Positions 42,300 through 54,790 are shown, counted from the first letter of the stretch. The stretch is DNA of 64,000 nt from Xiphydria camelus (GCA_963678675.1 OY783192.1:38533250-38597249); one strand, 5' to 3'. Made by a program: numbers and translations. The notes: a model not told the origin generated them from the sequence alone.

Positions 42300-44250
42300 G
42301 TTACAATCTCATCAAACCACAAGCGTCACACACATCGCAACGAACGCGTGCGATAATGTTCCCCGGATGCGAGGAGAAACCCTCGTCCTGCACCAGGTAT
42401 AGCCTCCCCCTCCTGCGTAACCCCGCGCGCGAAACGACTTCATCACCCATGGGATTCCCACGGGAAGCGCGAAGGTACAGCCGTATAAATTGTATACAGC
42501 CGCGCGAGGAGACCACCATCGACTCTCTCCAGTCGATACCGAAGCAGCGGCCGCCCATATCCTCCTTCTCGCTCCCGCGGCGCTTAATCGGTCGGGTGTA
42601 CACACGCGCGCGAGCGCGTGCGCGCACACTACACGCGTTTAAATAAATCTTGTATATCTGGTAACCTATCCGTCGCGCCCCATCCAAAACGCGCGGTCCT
42701 CGCGGGGCCCCGCGGGGCTGCACAATTGTTATCTCATCCTCTTCGCCACCCGGTGGATAGATAAGTATTTGCTATTTAAAATACCAGCCCCTCGCGCTCC
42801 GCTCCGCTTTGAGCGTCCGCGCGCGCAAGATAAACTGTTCTGTAGGGGTTGATTATAAACCGAACGCGTTCCGGGGTGGGGAGGCGCGGTTCGCTGGCTG
42901 GTCGGTGCGCGCCGAGGGTGTGTACCGCTGCACTATACGCGCGGTGGTCCACGAGCTGCTGCTGGTTTATAGGGGTGTACGGGGCATTGTTGTATAAATA
43001 GGTTTGGCAAGTTAGGGGTTGCGAGCTGCCCCGAGGGAACTGCACATGTCCGCATCGATTATACTACCCCCTCTCGATACTGCCGCCCTCCACCCTCGCT
43101 CTTTCTCCCTCGCTCTCTCTCTCTCTTTCTACGGGGTGGCACCCGAAGTCCTCCCTACCTCTCTGCTCCCCTTCGACTCGCGCACTCACCACCACCGCCG
43201 CCGCCGTCGCGCGTTCTCCCGCACCGCCACGGCCCGCAGGGCATACCACTCGGTTATTTTCAAGCCATTTGCTTTGTAAACGCGCGCAATCTCTGCGCAT
43301 AGCCACCGCCGTCCTCGCCACTCGCTCTCCGCCTCCTCCGACTCGCCCTCCCGCGATCGAACCTTTCACTACCGCGGTGGTATTTGAAATATTCAGATTC
43401 TCTCCCGAGCGGCGAGATTTCTCGGACAAAAATCCGGGAGGGGTTGCCGAACGCAGGGATTGTGTGTGGATTTTTTTCAAGGGTGTACATGATCTATGGA
43501 ATGTGAAGATATCGTTGGAAGGGTTTACTTTTTTCTCATCTTCTTACACCGCGATGTGTACGCGCACGAGTGAGTCTCGAAAAAATTCAAGAGTTTATCG
43601 CGCTTCGTCGAGACATCAAAATTCATTCGAATCAGGCTTCGGACGAATAACGCGACGACGTCTCACGTCGAATCGGCTTTGCGCCGTCGCGATGATCTTC
43701 CGAACGAAATTGTACCGAGTCTCGCAGGTACCTATTCCTCCCATACACGCATGGAATGCACGAGGAGAAAAAGAGGGAGAGAGCATGCATCGTCATCGGC
43801 CTGCATGAGCCGCGGTACCTGTTAAAAACACCCTTCTAACGCGGCGGAACATTGCCTCAAGGGTGAAACTATACATCGTCATGTTCCGGTGCGGAGGAGA
43901 TACGGAGGGGTGTGAAACGCTGAAATTATACCGTAAGCGTAGGTTCCTGGCCCACGAGCGAAGAGTCAAGTGGCTTTCATCATCGCCAGCACTTGTAGGA
44001 ACGAAGAACCCCCATAAGCATTAAAACTCGCTTTGCAACCCCTCCTTTCTCGCCCCTGAACGAGCTCGGGCCGGTGGTGGGTATACATACGCTTCTATTA
44101 TACACATGTATCCGGACACGATATATAAATGTAACCCCGACGCGTGTATGTATGTATGTTCCGCGATATACGTCGAAGAGACGGGGACTGTGTGACCCGG
44201 GTTACACTCTTCCGCTTGTTTCTCCTTACCGACGTTTCGTCGTCGCGGAA
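42300..44250. other. Mixed GC-rich stretch, no gene supported
   Basis: Contains CT-rich and CG-rich tracts, a (CCG/CCA)n-like segment near 43190-43215 and an (ATGT)n run near 44144-44160. Open frames do not resemble known proteins or form a splice chain. Confidence 0.4.
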
Positions 44251-44254
44251 GAAG

Positions 44255-44626
44255 GTGTCGTTTGAAAACAAAGAAAAAGAATTAGTCGGATCCATTGAAA
44301 ATTACTTGCGCGGTGGCAATTTTTTAATACATCAATCAGATATCTCTTCCTTACAATCACGTGGAATGGAATGTGAAAATGCACGAAAGAAATATCTAAT
44401 TAATATGAAAAAAAATTTATCAGAGATGAATAGGAACTTTTTCACATCGGACAAAAGTCTATTTGAATCAGATAAATGTTTTGCATATCTTTTTAATCGA
44501 TTGCGAACCCAGTAGAATATTCATCTCATTCAAATAGACTCTTGTTCGATGTGAATAAATTTCTATTAATTTTTAATAAATTTTTCAATTAGGTTCGTAT
44601 TCAAGTAATCCTCTCCCCTGGGTGTA
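44255..44626. repeat. Chimera of family E left part and family K right part
   Basis: 44262-44415 matches the left arm of family E (GAAAATTACTTGCGCGGTGG). From about 44415 it switches to the family K interior (GATAAATGTTTTGCATATCT) and ends CTCCCCTGGGTG. Two families are joined head to tail. Confidence 0.6.
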
Positions 44627-44639
44627 TCGCTTTAGCGTG

Positions 44640-44869
44640 CACTTGGAAAAATAATTTGCCGATCTATATAAGTAACCGTCGATATGAATAGTGCCGAGAA
44701 CATATTTATTTAAGACAAGTGTACGTTCATTGAATTGAACGAATCTGCACCTGATTCGAATAACATAAACTTGATTCAACGATAATGTATTTCACTTGAA
44801 TAAATATCGTCTTGGCACTATTCATGTCAACGGTAACTTGGATCGGCAAATTAATTATTTTTCTCAGTG
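44640..44869. repeat. Palindromic element, family B-like
   Basis: CACTTGGAAAAATAATTTGC at the left and ATTATTTTTCTCAGTG at the right. The arms have AATAGTGCCGAGAACATATT and inverted AATATCGTCTTGGCACTATT. It has the same plan as family B with a diverged sequence. Confidence 0.7.
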
Positions 44870-45245
44870 TAATAATTCCATCATGAAATCGCATTAAACG
44901 CGTTGCATCGTACATTGAATCAGGCACCACGATTCGTATTGCAAAATAATTCTGCCGGATGAGAACGCAAAGTTCTAAAGAATATCTCCAGTAAAATCTC
45001 CCATCCGCCCTCCAGTTACACACTACACTTTTAAGTATACTTAAAAGCTATAAATATTAAAATACATGGCTATAGCCATGATAAATGACAACATGTGACG
45101 CACGCGACGACGTATGTATGTATAGAAACCCCGACACGCAACTCCCTATTCTACGTGTACATTGCACCGATATGCATGAAGCTGCAGGCAGTAGGTATAT
45201 CCAGCCCGAAAGATACGCCCCCCATCTGTCGAAACTTGACGGTGG

Positions 45246-45276
45246 TGCAGCAGCAGCAGCAGCAGCAGCAGCAGCA
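45246..45276. repeat. (GCA)n trinucleotide microsatellite
   Basis: Ten GCA units. An 81-91 codon frame crosses it, but nothing else supports coding. Confidence 0.9.
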
Positions 45277-45910
45277 CGGCCGCTACTATCGCACCCCGTG
45301 TGCGCGATGTATACACGATCGAACGCACTCGGCTACGTAAGCATCTGCGACAACGCGTGACGAAAGCTGCGCAAGCACGGGAGGCGGGGGAGCGGGGCTG
45401 CCGCACTCGACTACGCGGAACAACGCGACGCGCGAAAGCATCGAACAGGTGTCCGCGTGAAAGGGGGCGTGTGCGAACGACCCGCGAACGTCGTTGCACA
45501 CAGGGGGTGCATATCATATTGCCACTTTACGGTGGCATTATGGCGGTGTCGCGCTGGTACTCGGACGACAAACGAAGTTACCATAACAAGCGGGCGCAGC
45601 GCTTCATGGCGGGTGGAGGAGGGCGCCAGATTTTTCTCCGGCGAGCCGATCAACACACACCCCCGATCGACCTTCGCCACCGCGCCGGGCTAATCCCAAA
45701 TCGCATTGTCGGAGTCACATCCGCAAATCGCAGTTGGCATGCCGCAGTGGCGGGGAAATTAGCCCAATTTCGGTGGCGATTGGATGTGGGTGGGAGAATC
45801 GTGGTGGAGGACGGTATACATGTATGTATAATGCATGTCGCGGGGGTTTGACGAGCACCGAGTGCAGTAGTTTGTATCGGAGAAAATTTGAATGTATCGC
45901 GTTATACGTA

Positions 45911-46358
45911 CACTGAGAAAAATAACTTGGTCAAAATGACAAAATATATCTGGACAAACGAGTCAAGTTATCCCAGGTGGAAAAGATATATATGAACTGT
46001 ATATATTATGCATATAAAACATATATAAATTTGTGCTCATTTAATTTATATATAATTCATACTACATGTCAACCACACATATACGGACTATATATGTATA
46101 GTTTATATATAGTATTATATTATTTGAATTGTTTTAATTTTTCTATAATATAATCCACATATAATACATACATGGTTTATATTGAAATCATAGATACATT
46201 GAATGAGCCAAATTTACATAGATCTTTTCCACTTGGGTATTCTAATCAAAATACTAGTAAGTTAAACCAAATACCTAACAAGTTATTCCAACTACATGTC
46301 TAGTTATTTTAACCAGAAAATGTTCAGTTTAACCAGACTGATGGAAAATCCATATTTG
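45911..46358. repeat. Family C element carrying a nested family D palindrome
   Basis: CACTGAGAAAAATAACTTGG starts family C. At about 45966 a family D foldback begins (CCCAGGTGGAAAAGATATAT) and ends at about 46237 (AGATCTTTTCCACTTGGGT), after which family C resumes with TATTCTAATCAAAATAC. The family C right end is lost after CATATTTGACCAAACG. Confidence 0.75.
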
Positions 46359-46399
46359 ACCAAACGGAAAAATTGCATTTCGATCGATCCACCGCGCGA

Positions 46400-46970
46400 G
46401 ACCGGTAAAAGTCTCGATCGAAGAAAATGCCGCGGGACGCCCGAGAGGCGATGAATCGCGAACAGGTAAGTGCAGCTGGTACTGGCCGCGCGACTACCTA
46501 TGAGAAAGGATTATGTTATGCGATATCCCGCGAGCGTCGGAGGAGCTTACGTGGGTGAGGGTGGGAACGGGGGTCCGGGATGACCCCGTGGCCCGGCACG
46601 TATGGGGCCCCAGACTGCTGGGCCTGACTCCTGACTCCCGCTATACCAGAAGGTAACCCTGAGTGAGTGGGGCCCCGGCCCACCGGCCGCAGCCTATACT
46701 TATCCTCCTACTAATACCACCACTACTACCACCTTGCGTTACCTTATACTTATTGCCCGTGGCTGGTCTGCCCTACAGGGTGTGTTATTATTATCTGACA
46801 TTATCTATAATTCCGAAGCGGGCAGGAAGCCCACTTAGGGATTGTGATAGCCCCCGTGATTAAACCCCCGGCCCACCTTACGTAGGTATACCTACGTACC
46901 CGGTACCTATAGATGTGGGATGTACAGGTCTCTTTCAAGATTCGAGGGGTGGAGGGTGGATGCAGGGCTT
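46400..46970. other. Anomalous C/T/A-rich stretch with exon-like segments
   Basis: Contains runs with coding-like third-base variation on both strands and strong donor-like words (CAG|GTAAGT at 46466 on +; CAC|GTAAGC at 46551 on -). No family was recognised. See the finding on 46551-46658. Confidence 0.25.
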
Positions 46971-47240
46971 ACGATACTTTTTTTCTGCAGCGAGAAGACT
47001 GTTTACAGATAGTTGATAAATGTAGTTTCAAACTACGGCAAAATAAATATTTCTTCAGGACGGTAAATTATATACTAATTGTTAAAATATTTATTTCATC
47101 CAAATGATTGCCTCGGAGGATCAGATTGTGCCAAATAAATGTGTTAATATTTTTCGAAAATTTATTTCATTCAACTGAATGTTTATTTTGCTATAGTTAG
47201 ACAAACATTTGTTAACTACAAATAAATTGTTTTCTCGGTG
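46970..47240. repeat. Palindromic element, family S
   Basis: AATAAATATTTCTTCAGGAC and AATAAATGTGTTAATATTTT are set in inverted arms. The right end is ATAAATTGTTTTCTCGGTG. Related to 3480-3656. Confidence 0.5.
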
Positions 47241-48205
47241 TTGAAAATTTAGAGGAATTGGGATACGCGTTCGATGTCTGATCTCCAAATAATGATTTTT
47301 TGAGGTTGACTCGTTAAACTTGATTTTGCATTGATTAATTTGTGACGAAGGTAGGTCATTATTATTTGAGAGTAATACAGTAGAATTAGGACTAAAGTTG
47401 TAATTGAGATCGCTCCATAAACTGGACGCCAATTTTCTTTTTCCCGAGTTTCGCCGTAAAATTTATGTTGAAGCGGAAGCTTGGAGCGATTTTTTTTTAG
47501 TGTCTTTGAAATTCGCCCAGGGCGTCTCTCTCCTTTTGGATTATTTAACGCAGCGCGATGGGCAAGTTCGTTTGGGGGGCGTACGGCGCTCTCTTCGTGA
47601 CTCGAGGGAAGGGGCGGAAAGTTAAGGTGGAGGTAAAAGAAGTTGTATGCATTTTTTGTTAAATTCGCCACCGCCCTCGCCCCACGGCGCGGAGTGTGGT
47701 GCGAAGGGTGCGACCTCATCCTATTTCACGTCCCCTAAACGGGAAATGAGGGGGGCTGCGATCGAGTGCGGAGAAATGGGAATTCGACGCGGCGATGGAG
47801 CTGGTGCAGCGGCGTACAGACGCGCGTAATTAACTTCTTTCTCGCAGACAATATCGGGACAACATTTTTCGCCCTCACTGTTTCATAATGCCGCTGGCGC
47901 GCGAGAGGGTATTAATTACTTTTGCATCGGCGCGCCGGTAATCGATGCGACGATTTCGCGAAAGTTGAAATTGAATTCAACTGCGGTAATTGCCGCGCTG
48001 GCGTTCGCGTCCAACCTTTCTAACGGGACGCGAAAAGATCGTGAGCGAGGCCGCTGGGATGTAGTTTGATATCCGCGGCATGCCGTTTCGAATTTATGAA
48101 CCGTACGCGAACGATGATTAAAAGTGTCAATTTTATGCGCGAACTTATGGTCGATACGTCTTTTTGGCATTAAGTTTCATAAAAGTTACGAAAACTAATG
48201 CCAAA

Positions 48206-48404
48206 ACTAGAGAAAAGGTCTATTTTAATACGAACCTAATGGAAAAATGTGTACGAGACGAATAGGAATTTATTCAAGTAGAACGAAACAGTTTATTTGA
48301 ATTTGACTGATGTTCCATTAAATTCACATTTACTTCGTTCAAATCTTTATCATTCTTCATCTCAGATAAGTTGTTCCATCAGGTTCATATTTAACACAAG
48401 GGCG
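48206..48404. repeat. Palindromic element, family K
   Basis: AATACGAACCTAATGGAAAA at the left pairs with TTGTTCCATCAGGTTCATAT at the right, ending AACACAAGGGCG. The tips are degenerate. Confidence 0.6.
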
Positions 48405-48596
48405 TATCGCTGTACATACAAGTATAAGCCTAAGATCGATACACCCATTGGCATTATTTTTCATGATTTTTACTATTTGTCGGGCTATATTTATTAATTA
48501 ATAAATAGAATGAAATGAATTAGCTGGTGATTCTTCCTCTGACGGTGGATTGTCGTGCCGTCCTCGGGTATTCCTTAAATCAAGTGGTAACTACAC

Positions 48597-49274
48597 GGAA
48601 AGAAAAAATCAAGAAATTTTATAGGGAAAGTTCAAACAAAATTACTGTGCTGTCCCTGAATCACGGTGCAAACGTCCAGTCCAAGAAAAAGTCTGGTGCG
48701 CATGCGTTGTTCTCACTAACAAGGAGAGGCTGCTAAGAGACATCTTAGAAGTAGAAACAGGAAAAAAGAGAGAGGTGTAGGTAGGCCGCGTTTGGACTAC
48801 ATTTCGCAAATCGTTAAGAATGTAGTTTATTGAAAATACAGGGAAATGAAAAGACCAGCGGAGCTGTCTTGGGGTAGCATGCTGTTAGCGACTATCTCGC
48901 TAAAAGTCTGGAAGCGAACTGCCTCTCGTACGCCTTCATGCCTCAGACGTACTACCCTCGGCAAAGGGTAGGGGTATCAAGAGAGGTTAAATACTTTACT
49001 CTCGGAACTCGGGTAGCGGTGCAAACGAACAGGCCCGAATGGCCACTCGGCAACAATCGGCAATGATTTTCTGCGACAGCAGCGGAAAAATTCCTGTGTA
49101 TAGCACCCGAAAATTTCTTGATTTTCTTATAATATTTAATAGAAAATCAAGAAAAAGTATTTCGCAGCACGAGAAAATTTCTAAGTCACAGAAATTGTAC
49201 TGTGCTGTTGAAGAATTTTTGTCATGCAGTGCAGTACAAATTCTAGCATGTACAATAATTATTCCAGTGTAACT
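48597..49274. repeat. Large foldback with internal unknown insert
   Basis: CACGGAAAGAAAAAATCAAG at the left. ATTTCTTGATTTTCTTATAA and TAGAAAATCAAGAAAAAGTA form a palindrome at 49100-49160, with GTACTGTGCTG near 49200. The central 48640-49020 segment is unlike other families. On its minus strand a frame of about 45 codons (VVRLRHEGVREAVRFQTF...) is followed by CAATAAA. It may be a fragment of a larger transposon. Confidence 0.45.
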
Positions 49275-50877
49275 GTTAATTTTTTTCCTTTCGTCAAGGA
49301 AACATTTTTTTATACGCCCTTTTGGCTCGACAAAGGCACTCATTGGCGCATACGATCTTTTGGCATCGGGGTGACGCGATATTTCCTCCCACCTTCCGGA
49401 CGAGAGAAAATTTGAAATTCAGCCAAGAGAGAGAGAGAGCCCCGATTATATATTTCCAAGCTCTTCGTACCAATTCCATACGGAAGTAGTCCGAAGTTAG
49501 CCCGGCGGATTAACATTTGTAATGAAGATAAGCCCGGGGACCAGTGTCGGCCCGTCTCTATGGAATATAAGCGATCCCCATGGAAAATCGAGGGGGGGGA
49601 GACTTAATTGTCCTTCCGCTCGACTTTCCAACTGAATCGTCATGCGTGTATCGCTCGTACGGTAAACAAAAAGAAAACATCGATATCCGTCTCGCGTCGA
49701 TAGTTGAAGGAACCTGTAGGTACAGGAAAGCCAATCCTGATCGTCCACCCCCTCGTGCCCGAGGGCACAACAGTAGGCACCCGCCCAACCCAAGACGCTA
49801 CTTCGGTAATGGCCGAGCGATTATAACTGAAAAAGCCGGAAACCACTTATACCGATATCCCGCATCGGCAGTTACGGCAGTTAGGAGACGCGCGCGCGCG
49901 CGAGAGAGAGAGAGAGAGTCCGAGCGCAACGACCACACCCCCTTCCTCTCCCTCTTCTTCGTCTCGATCTTCCTCCTGCCCCCCCTCTTCACCCCCGCTT
50001 ATCTCGAGTATCCGAACGCGTATCGGTACATCTGACGGCGCGGAACCCCCGCGGTCAGATCCCCTTTCGCCCTTTCCTTGTCCGGCCGGCATTTATGGAG
50101 ATTCATAGGAACTGAGAAGGTGCTACCGGCACGCATACGCGGGACACGCTGTGATTTTCCATCGACGGGAGGAATCAACGGGTGAAGAAAATGTATCTGT
50201 GATCTCCCGGCCGCGTGGGCCGCATCCACAAAGCGTTTTAATTGTGCGGGGTGGTGGCTCGTTTGAATATCGAGAGTCACGCTCGACGTGGCGACGTCAT
50301 TGCGCGGAGCCCTCCACCCCCCCCCCCCTCTCTCTCTGAAGCGAGCGTCGAGTTGTGTCGACGGGCGCCCGTATAGAGTTATTGGGTGGGTGCCTGTGTC
50401 AGAGTGCTGCAATTTGTCATCGCGAACGTCTGGCCACTGACCTCGCGTGGACTTCGATCGTCGCGACGAGATCGCCTTTCACCGGCGCGGTCGAACGCGC
50501 GGTGCAGTCGCGTCGTCGGGGTCTTCGTGGTTCCTCTCGCGGGTGAGTCGAGTGGAGATTGACGCGAGTGCAACGGGGGAGAAATCGATCGGGGTTCTGG
50601 GGATGCTTCGAGTGCGTTTATCGCGATACACTCATCGTCTCGACTCGTGCACAGGCGTCGATTTTATCGACGATGCGATATTGTACCGAAACGAAAAAAA
50701 AACAGCTGATCGAATTGTACACATAAAGAGTGCATTCGTTTCGGACGCTCATGCGCCATGAGCGTCGCGCTGTTTCTTTCAAGTCCGTTACACGATTAAA
50801 GGAATAAGGGATACAAATAAGAAATAAGATTCTGACTGGTTCGAATTGTAACGCCACTTTTTACTTCGTACAAGGTA

Positions 50878-51092
50878 ACTGTCCCAACAGCAGGACGCGT
50901 CCCAGTAGCAGGACGTATTTGCGCGTAATTCAAATTATTAAACGGGATAAAAGGAAATGACTGACTGAAAAAATCCTCAATAAAGTAGCACGTTTCACGA
51001 GTAATAACTCTGAATAAAATCTGTTGCATGAATTTCTTTTCTCCACGTGGCTCTCTGGATACTGGGCTCAGCCATCCGGTTATCGAGACAGT
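50878..51092. repeat. Element R, uninterrupted copy
   Basis: ACTGTCCCAACAGCAGGACG at the left and GGTTATCGAGACAGT at the right, flanked by TA on both sides. TA targets and ACTG/CAGT ends suggest a Tc1/mariner-type non-autonomous element. Confidence 0.7.
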
Positions 51093-52257
51093 TACCTCAA
51101 CTGCTTTCTGCGACTGGTTTCAATCCTCCTTTCTAATTTTTTTATTTTGCAATGTGGGCTCTTTAAACATATACGGATATAAGGCTACCACGACCCTCCC
51201 AGCGCATAAGCGGCCGAAGCGAACGCACCCGAAGTTTGCACGCGTCCTCGCCGTAACGACTGCGGCGATACGCGTTGAAAATACCGCGCGCCCCGAACGA
51301 ATGCGGGAGAATCATCGACGTAGGTGCGGGTATAACGTCGAAAACACGCGAGCCGTCTGGGTATCCACGCGGAAACGTCATCGGCAGCTGGGATCGCGGG
51401 GGGGTTCGGGGGGCCAACATTTGCACCCCTAAGCTGCCCCGAGCGCAACCACCAAAACCCTGCAGAGCTTATTTCACGAACGAGCGACCACCCTCACCGA
51501 CTCCCACCCTTCCCCTCTCGCTCGCTGCATGCCACGTGAGAGAGGGTGGCTTATCTTTCGCCGGGCAGAGCGGAGGTCCCGCTACAGAACCTCGTGGCGC
51601 ACGAGGAGCGCCGGATCCTATATAGGTATATACAGGGTGTCGAGCGTGATCGCGCGTCTTGGCCGTCGCTCCTTCGCTTCGACTTTCGACGAGTCGAACG
51701 CGAAACGCGAGGCGGATGAACGGAAAAAAACTGATTTTGTCTCAGCGACAACGTCGAAAATCAATTATCACAGCGGCATTTTTTGGTACGTCAATAAGAA
51801 CGGCTTGTCGTTAGGATGAAAATGTCGAAGGGTTTTCCTTGGTTACAGTGAAAATCATTGCTTTTCTTTCTTTCGATACCATTTTAACTGAAATGTATAT
51901 TACGGTAATCTAAATAGTGTTACACTGAGAAATTATTTTTTTTCGTGCAGTGGGTGAAAGCGAATTGACTTTCGAGTTGAAGACGATGAATTGAAACTTC
52001 AAACAAAGGCTCGCGAACTTTGGGAAGCGATGCAGTTGCACCCGCGATCGGATTACGGAGGTCGAGAGGTGTGCTCCAATTTTCTCATCCAATATAGGCC
52101 GGTTTTAGGGAAGCGTGCGATTAGGGAGGCAATGGGAATGAGGAAAGGCTTGGTGTGGGTATACGAGAGATTAGGATGAGCGAAGTTTAATGTCGCGGTG
52201 ATTATGTCGAGAAGCGATACTCATTAGCGTCTGTCTTGAGTGTTTATAAATTTCAGT

Positions 52258-52557
52258 CACCGAGAAAAATAACTCGGTTAATCAAATCGAAATCCTGGAT
52301 ACGATGACCAAATAATTCGGTGAAATATGGATCCTCTCCATCTGTTTGGTTAGATTGACCACTTTTTGGTTGGAATAACTTGACGTTTGGTTGGAATAAC
52401 CAAACATTTGCTTAGAATAACTTGATGTTTGGTTCGACTGACAACAATTTAGATCAGAGCAACTTGATATTTGCTTCAACTGACCAAACGTTGGTTAGAA
52501 TAACTAAACGCGTCAGACTAGATGCGTTTTGCTATTTTAACCTAATTATTTTTCTCA
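52258..52557. repeat. Palindromic element, family C
   Basis: CACCGAGAAAAATAACTCGG at the left, CTAATTATTTTTCTCAC at the right. The internal GGTTGGAATAACT-type unit is repeated five or more times. One of the longest copies. Confidence 0.8.
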
Positions 52558-52840
52558 CAATCAGTATATCTGCCTCCTTTCAACGATAAATCTTTGCCCA
52601 CTCCCAAGCGAGTCGCTCGGTTAATCGTTGGTTCTCCCCGCTGAAAATGGAGAGTTGAGGAGATAAAAAATAAAAGAGCGCAACTTCTCACGCGACTCGC
52701 GGGTCATCGAGCACAGGGGTTCGTCGCCCACCCCGCCGAACGCAGTGTCTATACGCACCTCGAAATGGGAGACGAAGAGGCAAAGGGGAGGAAGCAGAGC
52801 GACGCGCGAAGAAAAGAGACGGAGGTGGAGAACCCGACAC

Positions 52841-52842
<2 letters not shown>

Positions 52843-52880
<38 letters not shown>
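52843..52880. repeat. (CT)n microsatellite
   Basis: About 18 CT units with one TTT interruption near the right end. Confidence 0.95.
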
Positions 52881-53057
52881 GATCGAATCAACTCGAACTT
52901 GACGTCTCCGACAGTCTCGAGCGAACACCCTGTATGCCGTCGACGAAGCGGGGAGCGTTATCTGCAAAGTCCCAGGCTGACGGTGTTCGCCCTTCGGGAA
53001 TAACGCGGAGATAAGCACCCCTCCTCGGCCCCCGACGCCCATGGCCCACCCCCACAG

Positions 53058-53164
53058 AAATGCAAAAAGATCTTGATACGGGCTACCAGGGCTCGCTCAC
53101 CCCCAGCATCCCCATAGATACGACTCCCCCAGCCATTGCCACGGCCTATGGGAGCTCTCCGTAA
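53058..53164 (+). CDS. Candidate terminal exon of an unidentified gene
   Basis: A C-rich pyrimidine tract followed by CCCCCACAG precedes a frame that reads MQKDLDTGYQGSLTPSIP and then IDTTPPAIATAYGSSP, with a TAA at 53162-53164. Codon third positions vary as in real coding DNA, and residue composition (Ser/Thr/Pro/Gly/Tyr) suits the tail of a transcription factor. Entry would be in phase 1 (AA completing a G-initial codon). No upstream partner exon was identified and the family is unknown. A conserved regulatory element is the alternative, since TGAGTCA (AP-1-like) lies just past the stop. Confidence 0.3.
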
Positions 53165-53497
53165 CTTATGAGTCAGATTTATCTCCGACTGGTGACTGAT
53201 TGCCGGCGCGGAGGCCGATCGTCTTCAAATTTCAAACTTCTCCGAGAAGAAGCGTGCGCGCGCGCGATGCCTGCTCGGTATCCGATCGAGCGCCGACTAG
53301 GAAGATTCAATTTGGACCGCGCGAGTTGCGCCTAGTTCGAGCTGACTCTGTCAACGCACAGTCGCGACGGAGTGTTTCGAAGGATCGTCGAGACGTTCGA
53401 TTGGACGGAGAATGATAAGTGATATTTGTGTAGGAAAAAATTAGACAGAAGTGCGATAAAGTTTCACATAAAGACTTGATACCGGTAAATTTTACTG

Positions 53498-53716
53498 CGA
53501 GGCTAAACTTACTCGCTAGAAAAGAAACTCGAATCATTCATCACTGTTATCTCATTACAGGTATATGAACTTTTGGTCTGAATCGATATAAGACTTTGTC
53601 ACAGATAAAAATGTAATCTTCAAAAAAGTTTTATACAAATATGAGCCAAGAGCCCACAGATAATGAGATAATAGCGATTCGAGTTTCTTTCCTGCAGACG
53701 AGTAAATTTAGCCTCA
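53498..53716. repeat. Foldback element, family L
   Basis: GCGAGGCTAAACTTACTCGC and GACGAGTAAATTTAGCCTC are inverted ends. AAGAAACTCGAATCATTCAT pairs with its partner on the right arm, and the centre has ATCGATATAAGACTTTGTCA. Confidence 0.7.
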
Positions 53717-54104
53717 CGTGATATAAGGGTTTTCGGATTATCCTGCTGTGCTGAAGAACAATTTTTCCCTAGAAACTGGTCAATTTGTTGTGTAAACCAT
53801 TACGACTTAATGTTTGCGGAAGAAAAATTACCGTGTCGTATTGTAAAAACATCAGGAAATCCTCATACGTACCTCTTTTGTGGTAAATATAGGAAAAATT
53901 ACCGATATCAGCCTTTTCGTATTATACAGTGCACAATTGCCATCGATTTCACTCTTTCCCGCGGACCTCCTCTCGTCGCTCGTCATCGTCGGGCGACCGT
54001 GAAACTCGACGAGTACAATGAGTCTCGTGGAGTTTGGTAATGCCAACACTCAGGTGGTATGGTTATACACACCGCGCGCCGCTCGGTGGTTTCGGGCGAG
54101 CATA

Positions 54105-54512
54105 GTTGGGGTGGTCTGTTGCACGCGTAAACTCGGCTAATCAAGTGGAACTGTCCGTTGGGCCGCGGGGACGGCACAAAAGGGACGCGCGGAGCGGCGA
54201 CTGACCTGACTGACTGACGAAAATCGAGTTGGACAGGTGGCACGGGGCCCGCGTCCGATCGCGTCCGATCGCTGCGCGTTATCAGGAGACTCGAGTCGAG
54301 CCTTCGCGCGATTGGGACGAGATTTTTCCAGGATCTCGACCGAGACGCGAGACCCAGGGGTGGTCCATTGCGTGGGTAAATTCGGTTAATCGGGTGAAAT
54401 CGTCCGTTGGGCCATGGCGAGGATTGAAAAAAAAAGTACGAGAGGACGGCGAATGACTGACGAATTCGAGGAAGGGGCGAAGCTAAGGGGTTGGAGAGGT
54501 GGCACGGGGCTC
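54105..54512 (+). repeat. Two-copy tandem repeat, unit about 250 bp
   Basis: 54108-54246 and 54358-54510 share GGTCNNTTG, CTCGGNTAATC, CGTCCGTTGGGCC and GAGGTGGCACGGGGC-like blocks in order, at roughly 75% identity by eye. No function apparent. Confidence 0.55.
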
Positions 54513-54551
54513 CAAAACCGTGTCTGGCGTATAATAAGAATGATGCAACCA

Positions 54552-54790
54552 GGACAGAGGTCTAGTTGAATACGAACCCGATGGAAAAATTTATTTCCGA
54601 CGAATATAGGAATGTAAAATTGATTTAACTTAACTAGGTAACTGTCAGGCCAAACAACAATAACAATCATTTCACGTCTGACGTTTCGGTTAATTAATTT
54701 TAAACTACTACAGGCAATACACATAAGTATTACCTAAAGAATAAGAATTTATTTACATCGAACTGAAGTCTGTTTCAATCAAATGTCTCA
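54552..54790. repeat. Family K element broken by an insertion
   Basis: Starts ACCAGGACAGAGGTCTAGTT and GAATACGAACCCGATGGAAA. The family interior is interrupted near 54640-54740 by unrelated AT-rich sequence, then resumes with AAGAATTTATTTACATCGAA. Confidence 0.5.

Noticed and set aside
46427..46466. Possible short first exon (MPRDAREAMNREQ before CAG|GTAAGT)
   Set aside because: Only 13 codons, no matching downstream exon in phase 0, and it lies at the broken edge of a family C element.
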